Part shown: in pieces, positions 10,801 through 20,255 of the stretch
Position numbering within the stretch: the stretch's first letter is position 1
Layout: the number at the start of each line of letters is the position of its first letter
Assembly (NCBI GenBank): GCA_963576565.1
Contig: OY755038.1
Location: 17,554,087 to 17,618,086 of the forward strand
Direction: 5' to 3'
DNA length: 64,000 nucleotides
Source: Aspidapion aeneum
Taxonomy: Eukaryota > Arthropoda > Insecta > Coleoptera > Brentidae
Notes under the pieces: generated by a model
The model's database searches: none
The model's input: only the letters and a program-made list of their open reading frames with translations
Told to the model about the DNA's origin: nothing
Position numbers and translations under genes: made by a program

Positions 10801-13800
10801 TGTAATGTTTGACTTCAGATCTGATTCTTTGTATCCGGTATGTGGTTTGGAGTAAAGCTGATCACACAGAAACTTGCATAGACCATTCAACCAATCAGCG
10901 CCCGAATAGACGCGGCCATATTGGATTTGTCTATGAAAAGTCCGTAGCTGATTGGTCGGAGCTTATGCTATGATGTGAAGTTTTGTGTCAGTTGTGATGT
11001 TGAATGTTAGATATACGGTATGGTGTCAGGTGTGAGGTGTTACATTTGGTGCATGGTGTAACGTTTGGTGTCAGGTGTGAGGTATAAGGTTGAATGTAAC
11101 ATTTTGTGTCATGTGTACGGTTTGAAGTCCAGTTTCCGTCTTGGTGTCAGGTGTGAGTTTTGGAGTAAGGCGTGAAGTGCTGTATGTTGTTAGATATACG
11201 GTTTGGTGTCAGGTGTGAGGTGTTAGTTTTGGTGTAAGGGTTAACGTTTGGTGTCAGGTGTAAGGTTTAATGGGACGATTTATGTCAAAAGGAACGTGTG
11301 AGGTAGAATTGCTGTCATTGTATGGTGTCAGCTGTAAAGTTTATTGTCAGGGTTTGGTTTAAGGTTTGGTGTTACGTATGAGATATGATATCATGTATGA
11401 GATTTGATGTCACGTGTCAGATTTTGTTTATAATGTTTACTGCTAGGTCTGATAGTATGTGCCAGGTATATGGTTTGACATAAGGCGTAAAGTTTCGTGT
11501 CAAGTGTGAGGTTTTATATTAGATATACCTTTTGGTATTAGGAGTGAGGTTTGGTGTCAGGTGTGAGGTTTGGTGTCAGGTGTGAGGTTTGTTATTAAAT
11601 GTAAAGATTGGTATCACGTGTGAGGTTTAATGTTGGGTTTTGTGTCGGGTGTAAGAATTAATGTCGAGTGTTTTTCTTGGTGTCAGGCGTGAGGTTTATT
11701 GTAAGGTTTTGTGTCAGGTGTCACATATGAGGTTTCATTTCAGGTGTCAGGTGTCAGGTATTCTGTTTAGTGTTTTCTGTCAGGTCTGTTTGTGTCAGAT
11801 ATTAGTTTTAGCGTCAGGACTGAAGTTTGGTGTCAGGTGTGATGTTTAATATCAGCTATACGGTTTGATGTCAGATGTCAGGTTTGGTGTAAGGTTCGGT
11901 TCGGTTCGGTTCAGTTTGCTCTTTGCTGTAAGACATAAGCTTTGTTGCCAAATGTAAAAATAAATATTGCGTGAAGTACGAGAATTTAATTATATTTAAC
12001 CTAAATTGTAAAGATAGGTGGGTAATATAACACTTACAACATTCCAATCGCTGTACTCGGTATTGGCATATCTTGTAGAGGTATTGAAGGGTGCGTTAAA
12101 TCCTGTGGTACTATCCCAGTTTCCAAAGTAATCATACAGCATAACATTGATCATGTCTAAATTCCTAAAATTAGTTTGACACAATTTATTGTTTAACATT
12201 GACAGCATTTAAATCTAGGTATGTGTAAATTCCTGAAAAATTGTTATAATGAAACAAATATTAAATAGAATAACGGTTTAAAATCTAAACAATAAAAACC
12301 TCTAGTTAAGAGTAATCACTAATTTTAAGGAATAATACCACAGCTCTAAGTAAAAATGAAAAGTTTGTACTTACTTGCTCATGGTTGGTACGATATATGA
12401 CTCGTCACCTTGAGATCCAACAGCAGATACTGCAGCAGAGAGTAGGAGGCCCTGGCCGTTAAACACGGCATACATTTCTTTCAGAAGAGATGCAAAATTT
12501 TCCTGTAGGGTAAATAATTAACTTGGCTCTTAATATTGTGGATATGACCGATTTCATACTCAGAGAGCAGTTCTGTATCATTTAATAATTCTTTGTCAAA
12601 ATTTGATTGACCAGAATTCCTCAAAATTTGAAAAAATCGCGAAAATTTCTTCTTATTTGACAAAATGTGCCTTTACAGCCGATTGGTCGTCATTTAAAAC
12701 CTTGACAAATGATGAATAGATATTCCTATTTTGTCAGACCTTTTCAAATCATAAAAAAATAACCTCACATTGTTAAAATTTTAATTAGTTTTAAGAATCC
12801 AATAAAACATTTATTTTATCATAGATTTTTACTCAGAGTATTCAAGGTTTTTAATGGTATAAAGTATAAGGGAAAAATCAGCAGCGGCGCGTGCGTTTGG
12901 CGCAGTGAAGGGCTACATTATACATATATAAAAACAGTATACCAGTTACTATTCTCTTATAAAACTTGTTACGTCCTAGAACTCTTAAAAAAAACGGTTT
13001 GTTTATAATATCGTTTTTCTGCAAAGAAAAAAGATGAAAGGTGTGTGTATAGGGTTACCAGACGTCCGGATTTTTACTACGTCCGGGTGGGTCCGGGCGG
13101 ATTTTTCATAAACGTCCGGATTTTAAAGTAGCCGCCTTTATAAACATCAAGTAATGCAAAATAAACTAGTTTCAAAAAATGTAATTAAACAATAATCATC
13201 GATAAATTTAGCAGTGTGAATTCACCTTTAAGCGGGGTCTTCACATAACGTTTTACCTTACATCTTGCCTGTTCAGTCAAAACGCATCAAGCAAAACTTT
13301 GTGTGTAGACGGAAGACCGCCTAGAGAACTGACCGGATCACGCATTGTTTTCCAATAAAACCATCGTTTTGTATCAAAAAATGATCTAAAAACTTACGTT
13401 AAAACTATCAAGTGTCTACGCTAGTCTTTCAACCGTCATACTGGACCCTTTTGACTGACAGGCAAGACGTAAGGTAAAACGTTATGTGAAGAGCCCGCTT
13501 AAAGTAGTATTATTAATTTCGCCTTGGTGAAGTTTACACTTCTGCCGTGTGGTCTTAAGCACACACAATTTTTTTGATGAAGTTTGTAATCTAAAAAAAT
13601 ACATGTCAGACAATTCTACTTCTGATGACCGCAATCTGCCTACCCACGAAAAATGGGCAAAATATTTTATTGCAAGTATTTCTACCCAGTGGACCAAATA
13701 AAGAAATAGGCTGCTTTTATCTTCTGTAAAAGAAATACTCATGAATTTATACAATTTAAGAAATATGAGCTGGTCAGAATTTTACGATTTTGTACTTCTG

Positions 13801-16800
13801 CCTAAAAATTTAACGCTGTTGAATAAAATACAAAGCAGTGAAAAGTACCTATAAAATAGTAAGTATATTATGTTATTTATTAGTTATTGTTTCAATAAAA
13901 AAAAGTTGATTTTTTGTGTGTAGCATCGAAAAAATTTTGACATCCGGATTTTGTCCGGATTTTCTTGTCGGCTGGTCCTGGTTAGAGACGTTTTCATCTG
14001 GTAACCCTATGTGTGTATCGATAAAAATCAAAAAGGATTTTATACTTCACACAAAGGTGTGTGTAATTAACTCGCGAGTGTCAGAAAGAGAAGGAAGAGT
14101 TGATTTTGGTTAGTTTCTAACTTATACAAGGTAGTAGAGATGTTGAAAAAGTAACTATTCGTTACTCGAGTACTCGTTACTCGACAAATAACAGAGTAGC
14201 GAATACCGATCCGAAAATTAAATGATTACTTTCGTTACTTTGATTACTCTGATTCCTTCAATTATTTTAGTTTTCAGTAATCACTTGAAAGTCGGTAATC
14301 CAAAATCAGGGAGTAACTATGATAACTTAAGTAAGTAGTAGTAACTAACATTTAAATTGTATTTGTAAAAGGTAACAATAACCTAGTATTTGGAAAAAAT
14401 TTTTGATCAATAAAAGACATTTATTATTAAAAAACAGAAAAAAAAATAACAAAAAAAAAATTAAAAAATTAGGTTAGGTGGAAGAGCAGGTTAAACTGTT
14501 TATCAGACATTAGAGCTGAACCTCGCCTAGTTGGTCATGTTATGTTTAAAAATATTTTGATCAATAAAAGACATTTATTATTATTATTAATAATCCTTGT
14601 TTTAAATCAATCAATCAAGATTTATAAATTATTTTAAGATATCTTTTTTAAATTTGTAGTATCTACAATCTACAAATTACACAGAATGTATTTTTTTATT
14701 TTTGTTTTTTTTGTCCAAACTGTTTGTATATTTTTTGAGTTCTCGTCTAAGATTTTTATTTTTGTTTCTATCTTTATTAACTTTTAGATTTTAAGTAAAT
14801 ATGTATTTCTTTGTATGTAAGGCTTTATATTTTTAAAACAAAGATGTACACATAACCGTTCCTACGTAATTCCTACCTTTATTTTTTTAATTTAGGCCTG
14901 CATTTTGAAAGTTTCAATTGAATATTTCCATAATATCAACAACAAAAATATACCTACAAGTAAATGATTCGAATTAAAGGCAGTCCGAGAATTTTCACCC
15001 ACTGTATGATTGAATTTAAAAACAGTTACAGTAATCAAAGTAACGATAGTAACGAATATATAAAATTATTACTTAGTAGTCGAGTAACGATTAGTAACAA
15101 TATTCAAAAGTAACGAAAATCAACACCTCTACAAGGTAGCATCTCCAGACATACGTCTCTGTGTGTTTACTTCATCAGTGGAGAACAGCATTTCCAAGCC
15201 AAATTGAACCAACACCAACTCCTACATATGAATTACTCGCATCCGTGAGATACGAGCAAACTTAAAGGTGTGGCGTCATCTAGCGATCAGGCTCGAGCAC
15301 TCGAAAGTTGAAGCATACTGACATGATCTTGTCTGAAACGCAGCTGCGCCATCTATTGTCAAGTTTCGTCCATTGAATGTGGTTTCAAAACCAACTAAGA
15401 GTGCTAGGACGCAACGAGTTTTAAAAGAGAATAACGTTTGTACCGGTGTTTAAAGGTTTAAAGGCACAAGCCGCGGCTGTAAAAAATTTAAAGAATCTGG
15501 AAAAATATAAGGCTGTAATTAAATTTGGAGTTTTATTACAAAATATGGATTTGCATACTTATTAGTTTGTGGCAAAAATGATTTTTGTTTCTTGAAGTTT
15601 AATGTGTCTAAATGTTTCCCATGACAAGGTTTAATGTAAAGGATAAGTTCTCAGGGCTAAACCCGAATTTTCGTTTTCTAAGTAACATATTAAGTAAGTA
15701 GTTTAATAAAAATTGTAATATATGACCAGAGAACTTCGGTCCGTCATCTGAAATGTAAATTTAAGGAATGCCAAATCAAGAAACAATGCCTTTTATTTAC
15801 CTTATCGGCGGCAACCCCTCCTCTTCTAGCGGGGTACTCCCAGTCCAAATCGAACCCATCAAATCCATAGTCCAGACAAAGTTGCAGAGCGGAAGCAATG
15901 AACGTAGCTCTTGAGGATGCGGTGGCTGCCATGCTGGAATACTTGGGGCTGCCCTCATTCCAACCGCCGACGGCGACGAGGACTTTTAGGTTGGGGTTGA
16001 CATTTTTGAGTGCGATTGTTTTATTAAACATGGCTATGAAAGATAGGAAAATCAATAAAAAAAATTTCTAGTTTTTTTGAGGGTTCTCGATTGTTTTTGG
16101 AATTTTTAGGTCAATATAACTTGTAAAACAGTGTTACTCTTGACTTAAAAAACTTCATGAAATTAAGAACTTTTTTGGTTTGCTACGTTAGTTAGAATTA
16201 CGTTGTTTAGCCTAAATTAATTCCTTTAAGTCCGGGTCGTATTTGGTTAGGTTAAAGGTTAAAAATTAATATTTTTAACAAATAAGTACGACCTAAATCG
16301 CATTCAACATAGGAACGGAAAAATTTTCCATTTTATTTAATCATATGGAAACTTAATTTTGATTTTGTTATTATTATTTAAAAAAAACTTCAAAGTATTT
16401 TAAAGATTTTCAAAATTTTCAAAATATTCAAAATCTTCAAAGTTTCAATTATTTACCTAGGTCTTTATCTAACCAAGCGTCCAGCAGTTTGACTTTATTA
16501 GTACTGTCGTCCAAGCCAATGAAGGTATAGATAATATGGGTGCAGAGTGTGGGATCTATTGTGGTGGAAGTGAATTGACCATTGCCGGGCCTGTAGTGGG
16601 ACCAAGTCCCCCAGTAACAGATTACTTTTTCTAAAAATATTAAATCCTATTAGCAAAAAAATTAATGAACTTTTGCACGTACTCCTTTAGCTAACTTTAT
16701 CCGTTATAAATGCGACATTAAATGACAGATGTTACGTGATATTTGGAAGTCCAATTTTGACCTTTTGCAGACACAATTTTTAATTGGGTAAATTTTGTTA

Positions 16801-19800
16801 TCCTTTATTTATCTGTCAAAAGCCTATTTTAAGATAAGTAAGATTTTACTGACGATTTTCGTATTTTTCGCTGTAAGGCCGCCTTGTTTGTGGTAAAAAC
16901 AAATAGGTAGCAACTTATAAGTCTAAGCTGTTATCGCCTACAGCTACAGTGACCTCACTCAGCTACGACCAATTATATCCCAAAAACCACCTTTGCTTAG
17001 CTTCTACCACCAAAAAACCACCTACTACAACCTTCCCCTAGCTTCTACTACCAAAAAACCAACTACTACCACCTTTCCCTTACTTCTAAGGTCAAAAAAC
17101 CAACTACTACCATCTTCCCTTGCTCCTTTCACCAAAAAACAAACTACTACAACCTTTGCTTAGTCTCTACCACGAAAAAACCAACTACTCTCTCATTTGA
17201 TTATGATTATAGTAGTTAGTTTTTTGATGATAGAAACTAGGGGATGGTAGTAGTTAGTTTTTTGATGGTAGAAGCTAAAGGAAGGTGGTAGTGGTTGGTT
17301 TTTTTATGGTAGAAGCTAGGGGAGGTGGTAGTAGTTGGTTTTTTTGCTGGTAGAAGCTAGAAGAAGGTGGTAGTGGTTGGTATTATGCTAATAGAAGCTA
17401 GTCGGTTTTTGATGGTAAAAGGCAGGTGAACATGGTGGCAGTTGGATTTTTGGTAGTAGAAGCTAATCAAAGGTAATTTTTTAGTGAAAAATGTATTTTT
17501 GAGATAAAACTGATCTGTATCTAAAATTATAGATAGATGGGCAACTGTTTGGGAGTGGTAGCATTTTAGAATTGTTAAGTAGGGTTTGTTTCGACTTCAA
17601 ACAATTCGGTCCGACATCGAAAAGTATAATAAAGTCGTTGGTCAGTAAAATTCTGGTCAGTAAAATAGGTAGACTTTGTACTTCTTCTTTTTTTAATACA
17701 CTTCACATAACATTGATGACTTTTGGTTAGTTGGTGAACAGTAGCTGCGTTCGGTATTTACGTCGGATTAATCTTTTTGATCGAAATCGTTCGTAAATTC
17801 CATCTAGATCTAGGGGAGGTAGATCTGAATCGTTCGGTAATTCTGCTCAGACTAGTCGGACGTAAATCTGGTTGCTCCGTACATTTTGATCGACGAAACA
17901 GATTCATCTGAGATTGTGACGTATGTTGTGTATTTGTTTTGTTTACAAAAATAATTTTTTTATGTTACAAGATTGAAATCGAATTATTTGATGTTGAAGG
18001 CAACAAATTATATAAATTTCCGTCATCACAGGAATAATTTGTCAAAATTATAGCTGGGCGTGAGTTGCAATATGTATATATTTTTAGTTATATTTAAGGT
18101 AATAACCATTTATAAAAATTTGATCGATTTGATCTGGATCGTTCGTTAATGCCAATTTGCTCAGACTAATCTGTAATCACGGGACCAAAAATCCGTCACG
18201 TCTGAGATACAAATACCGAACGCAGCTACTGTAACCATGTTACCAAACAATACCTATAGTCTAAATTATACGCATTTGGAATGACGTTACCGGGTGAGAA
18301 ACAAACGTATGGCGTAGATATTTTTGCCAATCAAAGTTTTTTGATTGTCAGTGACGGATACTTCACATAACCTATTTAAATCATAGACACTACTTTTTTT
18401 AAAAGTTTATTGTCACCGCTGTTTATAATATACTAAACAAAGATAAACAAAAATGACGATATTACAAATGGGTATAATTTGAACTATGTACCAGTTTTTA
18501 CAAAAAATAAAAATCAATAATTGACATAAAATTAAATTTGCCGATTACCCCGCATTCGTAGCTCCTGAAATAATTGTCTGGTATCAAAAATATTTTAAAT
18601 TTAGACTACATTTTGTCATAACGTTATACGCACGGCAACAATATCTCTAAATAAAGGAACACAAGTCTTTTCGGCCACAAGTAAGGTCAAACATTATCCT
18701 TCAGTAAGGGACAAAGTTCAAACCAGGTAACTGCGCATGCCTCAAATAAAGGATAATATGAAAATTGGGACATACAAAAGGTCTCAATTAGATAGTAGTT
18801 TTAATTATTTAAAATAATAGAGGAAAGATGCCAAATATTAAAAAAAAACAATTTTTAATTTAAGATAAAACTCACACATCTTAATTTATTTTTATTTTTT
18901 TTTATAATTGTGCGATTGGTAGCGATTGCAAATGCCGAAAATAAAGCGAAAATTTCACAAATTTTATTTTTATTAAAAAAAAATTATATATTTTGATATA
19001 AAGTATAACATGAGCATGAAGTTAACGAAGCACCCATCGCAGATCGAATCGTGACTAGGTGGATAATTTGCCGTTAATTGGTCGTGAACTAGTTGTAGAA
19101 AAATTAATTTTGTTGCTCTTATTTTTGACCGTTTTTTTGGGTACTTCGCTAACCTTATATGAACTTAGCGAAGCACCCTCGTAAAAGTGATGATTGTGCG
19201 ATTGGTAGCGATTCCAAATTGCCTATGACTGCTGTGAGGGTGGGTTTTTGGTTTAGGCACATTATGTTATTTTTGGTGCCGAAAATAAAGCGAAAATTTC
19301 ACAAATTTTATTTTTATTTAAAATAATTATATATTTTGATATAAAGTATAACATGAGTATGAAGTTAACGAAGCACCCATCGCAGATCGAATCGTGACTA
19401 GGTGGATAATTTGCCGTTAATTGGTAGTGAATTAGTTGTGGAAAAATCAATTTTGTCGCTCTTATTTTTGACCGTTTTTTAGGTGCTTCGCTAAATTTAT
19501 ATGAATTAAGCGAAGCACTCAAAAAACGGTCAAAAATAAGAGCGACAAAATTAATTTTTCCACAACTAATTAACGACTAATTAGCGGCAAATTTTCCACC
19601 ATAATCCATTTCAATACGTCATGTGTAAAGCCATTTTTACGAGGGTGCGATGAAGTTAGCGAAGCACCCTAAAAAACGGTCAAAAATAAGAGCGACAAAA
19701 TTAATTTTTCCACAACTAATTCCCCGACTAATTAACGCGATGGGTGCTTAGCAAACTTACCTGCACCATTTTCTACCAGATGCGCGTGGTCCATCATGAC

Positions 19801-20255
19801 CAAATACACTTCTCGGTATTTTCAATTTTAAATTTCTTTTTTAAAAGATTGTTTAACCTATATAAAGTAAAATTATAAGCGCATCTATGACTGTTTTTAA
19901 ATTACTATAATTCTCATCCCCTTGACAGAACCACGGTATTCGCTTATAGTCCTATTCATCATTTGTGAGATAACTTTTTGATAGTAATCAGCTGGTTATT
20001 ATAACATAGGCCAACGAAGAAAAAGTTGTTCTTAAAACTTTGAAATGAACTTAACTGGGCACCATTCTCTGACGCGTCAAATTTCAGAAGTTTGTTCTTA
20101 CAGTCGGGGCAGAGTGGTGCAGGGAGAGTATTTTTTAAGTAAGTTAGCAAAATAACATCTAATAGGTTAGGTACCTACTTACCAGTAGCAGCTGAAACCT
20201 GAAAATTAGATGACAGGCAGGCCAACGCTGTCACTACTAGCAGTTGTCGAAACAT
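2964..20255 (-). CDS. Secreted chitinase, GH18 catalytic domain plus CBM14 (nine exons)
   Basis: Endochitinase predicted to hydrolyse beta-1,4-linked N-acetylglucosamine in chitin outside the cell (cuticle or peritrophic matrix). The spliced CDS is 1497 bp, 498 aa. Residues 1-~22 form a signal peptide (MFRQLLVVTALACL...). The GH18 barrel covers about 25-388: KVLVAVGGWNEGS at 99-111, the catalytic FDGFDLDWEYP at 140-150 with acid Glu148, MLYDYFGNWDS at 211-221, and GGVMTWSIETEDF at 358-370. Residues 389-443 are a Ser/Gly/Asp linker, and 444-498 a CBM14 with the expected cysteines. Exons: 20183-20255, 16457-16630, 15801-16033, 12375-12502, 12038-12164, 8939-9124, 5564-5686, 3472-3591, 2964-3296. 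All introns are GT-AG and phases are consistent. Architecture and length fit insect chitinases of the Cht5/group IV type; the subgroup is not resolved. The ATG opens the signal peptide. No lesion was seen in the coding sequence. Confidence 0.95.
3165..3254. repeat. 18-bp coding minisatellite in the chitinase linker
   Basis: About four to five 18-bp units encode the Ser-Gly-Ser-(Asp/Asn)-Ser-Ser linker. Units differ by single bases, mostly Asp to Asn or Thr. Linkers of this sort separate the GH18 and CBM14 domains and are usually O-glycosylated in insect chitinases (family knowledge). Confidence 0.85.
3472..3591 (-). CDS. Chitinase exon 8: final barrel segment
   Basis: Phase 0 to phase 0, 40 codons (residues 349-388). 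It carries the conserved GGVMTWSIETEDF segment, whose Trp lines the substrate cleft in GH18 enzymes. The donor is gtaagt, the acceptor ends tatatag. Confidence 0.95.
3918..5016. repeat. Repeat block with duplicated ~330-bp unit and CAGA-type microsatellite
   Basis: Two direct copies of a ~330-bp unit (about 4108-4453 and 4455-4775) share the phrases ttacctttcgtttgatatc and accatctcgacccaagac. A tetranucleotide microsatellite (4771-4873) follows. Both edges carry a similar short hairpin: ctcacac...gtgtgag at 3918-3954 and cccacac...gtgtgag at 4978-5014, each followed by ctaa. This is a dispersed non-autonomous element of unknown class in the chitinase intron between exons 8 and 7. A Helitron-like 3' end (hairpin plus CTRR) is one possibility. 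Confidence 0.65.
4771..4873. repeat. (CAGA/CATA)n microsatellite
   Basis: About 100 bp of acagacag and acagacat units at the end of the repeat block. Any ORFs crossing it (SVCLSVCL type) are artefacts of the simple repeat. Confidence 0.95.
5564..5686 (-). CDS. Chitinase exon 7
   Basis: 41 codons (residues 308-348), beginning IIEKFNAGGW and ending DNPKSIAIK. It holds the conserved stretch PYAYKGNQWISYDNPKSI that precedes the GGVM segment in GH18 enzymes. The donor is gtcagt. Confidence 0.95.
5687..6739. other. Intronic sequence with no gene seen
   Basis: AT-rich intron sequence between exons 7 and 6 of chitinase, containing no exon-like ORF. A palindromic pair around 6630-6715 (accgactttttttt...aaaaaagtcggtgc) suggests a small foldback element. 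Nothing else was recognised. Confidence 0.6.
6740..8210 (-). mobile_element. 5'-truncated LINE with RNase H and C-terminal zinc knuckle
   Basis: Minus-strand translation in broken frames reads, from 8160 downwards: LQRQASIAICGAMSSSP (end of the RT region), FQAELVASELCAQW and FFDSQAALRPLDS (RNase H), VWIPGHSGHEENKAAD (RNase H), then LTRQEIRIVTGLF and CRLCMENDETARHVLCKC (gag-like zinc knuckle). This order is typical of I/R1/LOA-type non-LTR retrotransposons. EN and most of RT are missing and several frameshifts are present, so it is dead. It sits in the same orientation as the host chitinase intron. Confidence 0.85.
8213..8870 (-). mobile_element. Second RNase H-type LINE tail fragment
   Basis: A separate, more decayed copy. 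The minus strand reads GHQGIEGNEEADGLANKLA (RNase H C-terminal motif) near 8630, and NCGLCSSAAETVEHLLCACPALRTA (zinc knuckle, positions about 8230-8310). Its sequence differs from the neighbour at 6740-8210, so it is a different family. Numerous stops are present. Confidence 0.75.
8939..9124 (-). CDS. Chitinase exon 6
   Basis: 62 codons, phase 0 (residues 246-307), starting VDCIAAWISRGADPQKL and including LGVPLYGRTFTL, a GH18 substrate-site segment, then the conserved AGFLGYNE at the end. The donor is gtaagt at 8937-8938 on the minus strand. Confidence 0.95.
9349..9656. mobile_element. Foldback MITE, ~300 bp, GC-richer than surroundings
   Basis: Terminal inverted repeats of about 30 bp: ccgtatacaccaaacttctc at the left and its imperfect complement ending ggtttatacgg at the right. 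The interior includes gtacgtgcgctgtacgtgcg. No coding capacity. It lies in the intron between chitinase exons 6 and 5. Confidence 0.7.
10010..11935. repeat. 1.9-kb degenerate GT-rich minisatellite
   Basis: Imperfect tandem copies of a 16-30 bp motif (ggtttggtgtcaggtgtgag) fill most of a chitinase intron. Higher-order duplication is visible, for example the blocks near 10420-10560 and 10670-10810 match over more than 100 bp. The strand asymmetry (G/T on +, A/C on the transcribed strand) is marked. It contains no ORF of interest. Confidence 0.9.
10859..10976. mobile_element. Small inverted-repeat insertion in the minisatellite
   Basis: About 115 bp of unrelated sequence interrupts the GT-rich array. 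Its interior shows ccaatcagc...gctgattgg inverted repeats. The repeat phrase resumes on the right side. Probably a short MITE; no target duplication was established. Confidence 0.45.
12038..12164 (-). CDS. Chitinase exon 5
   Basis: Residues 203-245. The acceptor nearest frame-compatible is ttttag at 12165-12170 (minus strand), giving KNLDMINVMLYDYFGNWDS. A second AG nine bases further in would break the frame, so this start was chosen. Contains the GH18 MxYDxxG motif. The donor is gtaagt. Confidence 0.93.
12375..12502 (-). CDS. Chitinase exon 4
   Basis: Residues 161-202 plus two bases of codon 203. Encodes ENFASLLKEMYAVFNGQGLL followed by LSAAVSAVGSQ and the VPTMSK end, a typical GH18 beta-4/5 region. 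Phase 0 in, phase 2 out. The donor is gtaagt, the acceptor ctacag. Confidence 0.95.
13050..14009. mobile_element. hAT-type non-autonomous element, 960 bp, 8-bp TSD
   Basis: TIRs TAGGGTTACCAGA at both ends, with the perfect target duplication TGTGTGTA at 13042-13049 and 14010-14017. The length of the duplication suits hAT. There is no recognisable transposase; the minus-strand ORF 13482-13754 has no family I know. The element carries a nested TTAA-type MITE (13232-13498). It lies in the chitinase intron between exons 4 and 3. Confidence 0.85.
13232..13498. mobile_element. TTAA-target MITE (piggyBac-like), nested
   Basis: TIRs of about 40 bp begin GCGGGGTCTTCACATAACG on the left and GCGGGCTCTTCACATAACG on the complement of the right, with only a few differences. 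TTAA flanks both ends (13228-13231 and 13499-13502), the piggyBac hallmark, though Kolobok also uses TTAA. The interior has no ORF. It inserted into the older hAT-type element around it. Confidence 0.85.
14135..15131. mobile_element. hAT-type non-autonomous element, 997 bp, 8-bp TSD
   Basis: Ends TAGAGATGTTG and CAACACCTCTA form a short TIR, and sub-terminal regions are full of gttactcg/cgagtaac and taacgatagtaacga motifs on opposite strands. The perfect target duplication CAAGGTAG is at 14127-14134 and 15132-15139. The interior is AT-rich and non-coding. Confidence 0.85.
15140..15800. other. Intronic sequence, nothing recognised
   Basis: Chitinase intron sequence between the 997-bp element and exon 3. 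No exon-like ORF, repeat or RNA gene was seen. Confidence 0.6.
15801..16033 (-). CDS. Chitinase exon 3: catalytic exon
   Basis: Encodes residues 83-160, phase 1 in and phase 0 out. Carries both GH18 signature blocks: KVLVAVGGWNEGS (99-111) and FDGFDLDWEYP (140-150). Asp141, Asp144, Asp146 and Glu148 form the DxxDxDxE motif, so the enzyme should be active. The donor is gtaaat, the acceptor catag. Confidence 0.97.
16457..16630 (-). CDS. Chitinase exon 2
   Basis: 58 codons (residues 25-82) plus split codons at both ends. Begins EKVICYWGTWSHYRPGNGQF, the first barrel strand of insect chitinases, and contains DPTLCTHIIYTFIGL. The donor is gtaaat, the acceptor ttttag. Confidence 0.95.
16960..17475. 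repeat. Mirror-image (inverted) minisatellite
   Basis: The left half (about 16960-17190) is four to five ~41-bp units of the type caaaaaaccaactactac...cttcccttagcttctac. The right half (about 17205-17475) is five to six units of the exact opposite strand, for example ggtagaagctaaaggaaggt...ggtagtagttggttttttg. The whole can fold into a ~250-bp hairpin. It lies in chitinase intron 1. Confidence 0.85.
17739..18231. mobile_element. MITE, 493 bp, TIR CAGTAGCTGCGTTCGGTATTT
   Basis: Perfect terminal inverted repeats starting CAGTAGCTGCGTTCGGTAT on the left and ending ATACCGAACGCAGCTACTG on the right. Sub-terminal matches such as gatctg...cgttcg and ctcagact recur inside. Flanks read gaa and taa, so a 3-bp TWA target with one change is possible (Harbinger-like), but not proven. 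No ORF. Confidence 0.8.
18940..19765. repeat. Complex direct/inverted repeat around the GAAGCACCC motif
   Basis: Two direct copies of a ~320-bp unit (about 18940-19180 and 19275-19500) share aagttaacgaagcacccatc, followed by two partial copies in inverted orientation (19505-19620 and 19655-19745) carrying aaaaaacggtcaaaaataag. Short palindromes ggtgcttcgc/gcgaagcacc punctuate the junctions. Likely nested copies of one MITE or satellite family in chitinase intron 1. Confidence 0.75.
20183..20255 (-). CDS. Chitinase exon 1: start codon and signal peptide
   Basis: ATG at 20253-20255. Encodes MFRQLLVVTALACLSSNFQV then SAAT and the first base of codon 25. The hydrophobic core LLVVTALACL and small residues near Ala22 fit a cleavable secretory signal. 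The donor is gtaagt. A possible acceptor (ttacttttag) lies about 25 bp upstream on the minus strand, so the 5' UTR may contain an intron. Confidence 0.9.

Noticed and set aside
11893..11915. Telomere-like (GGTTC)n tract
   Set aside because: Only about four units; also seen within the SINE at 32234. Too short and not an insect telomere motif I can support.
13482..13754. 90-aa ORF inside the hAT-type element
   Set aside because: No transposase motif; overlaps the end of the nested TTAA MITE.
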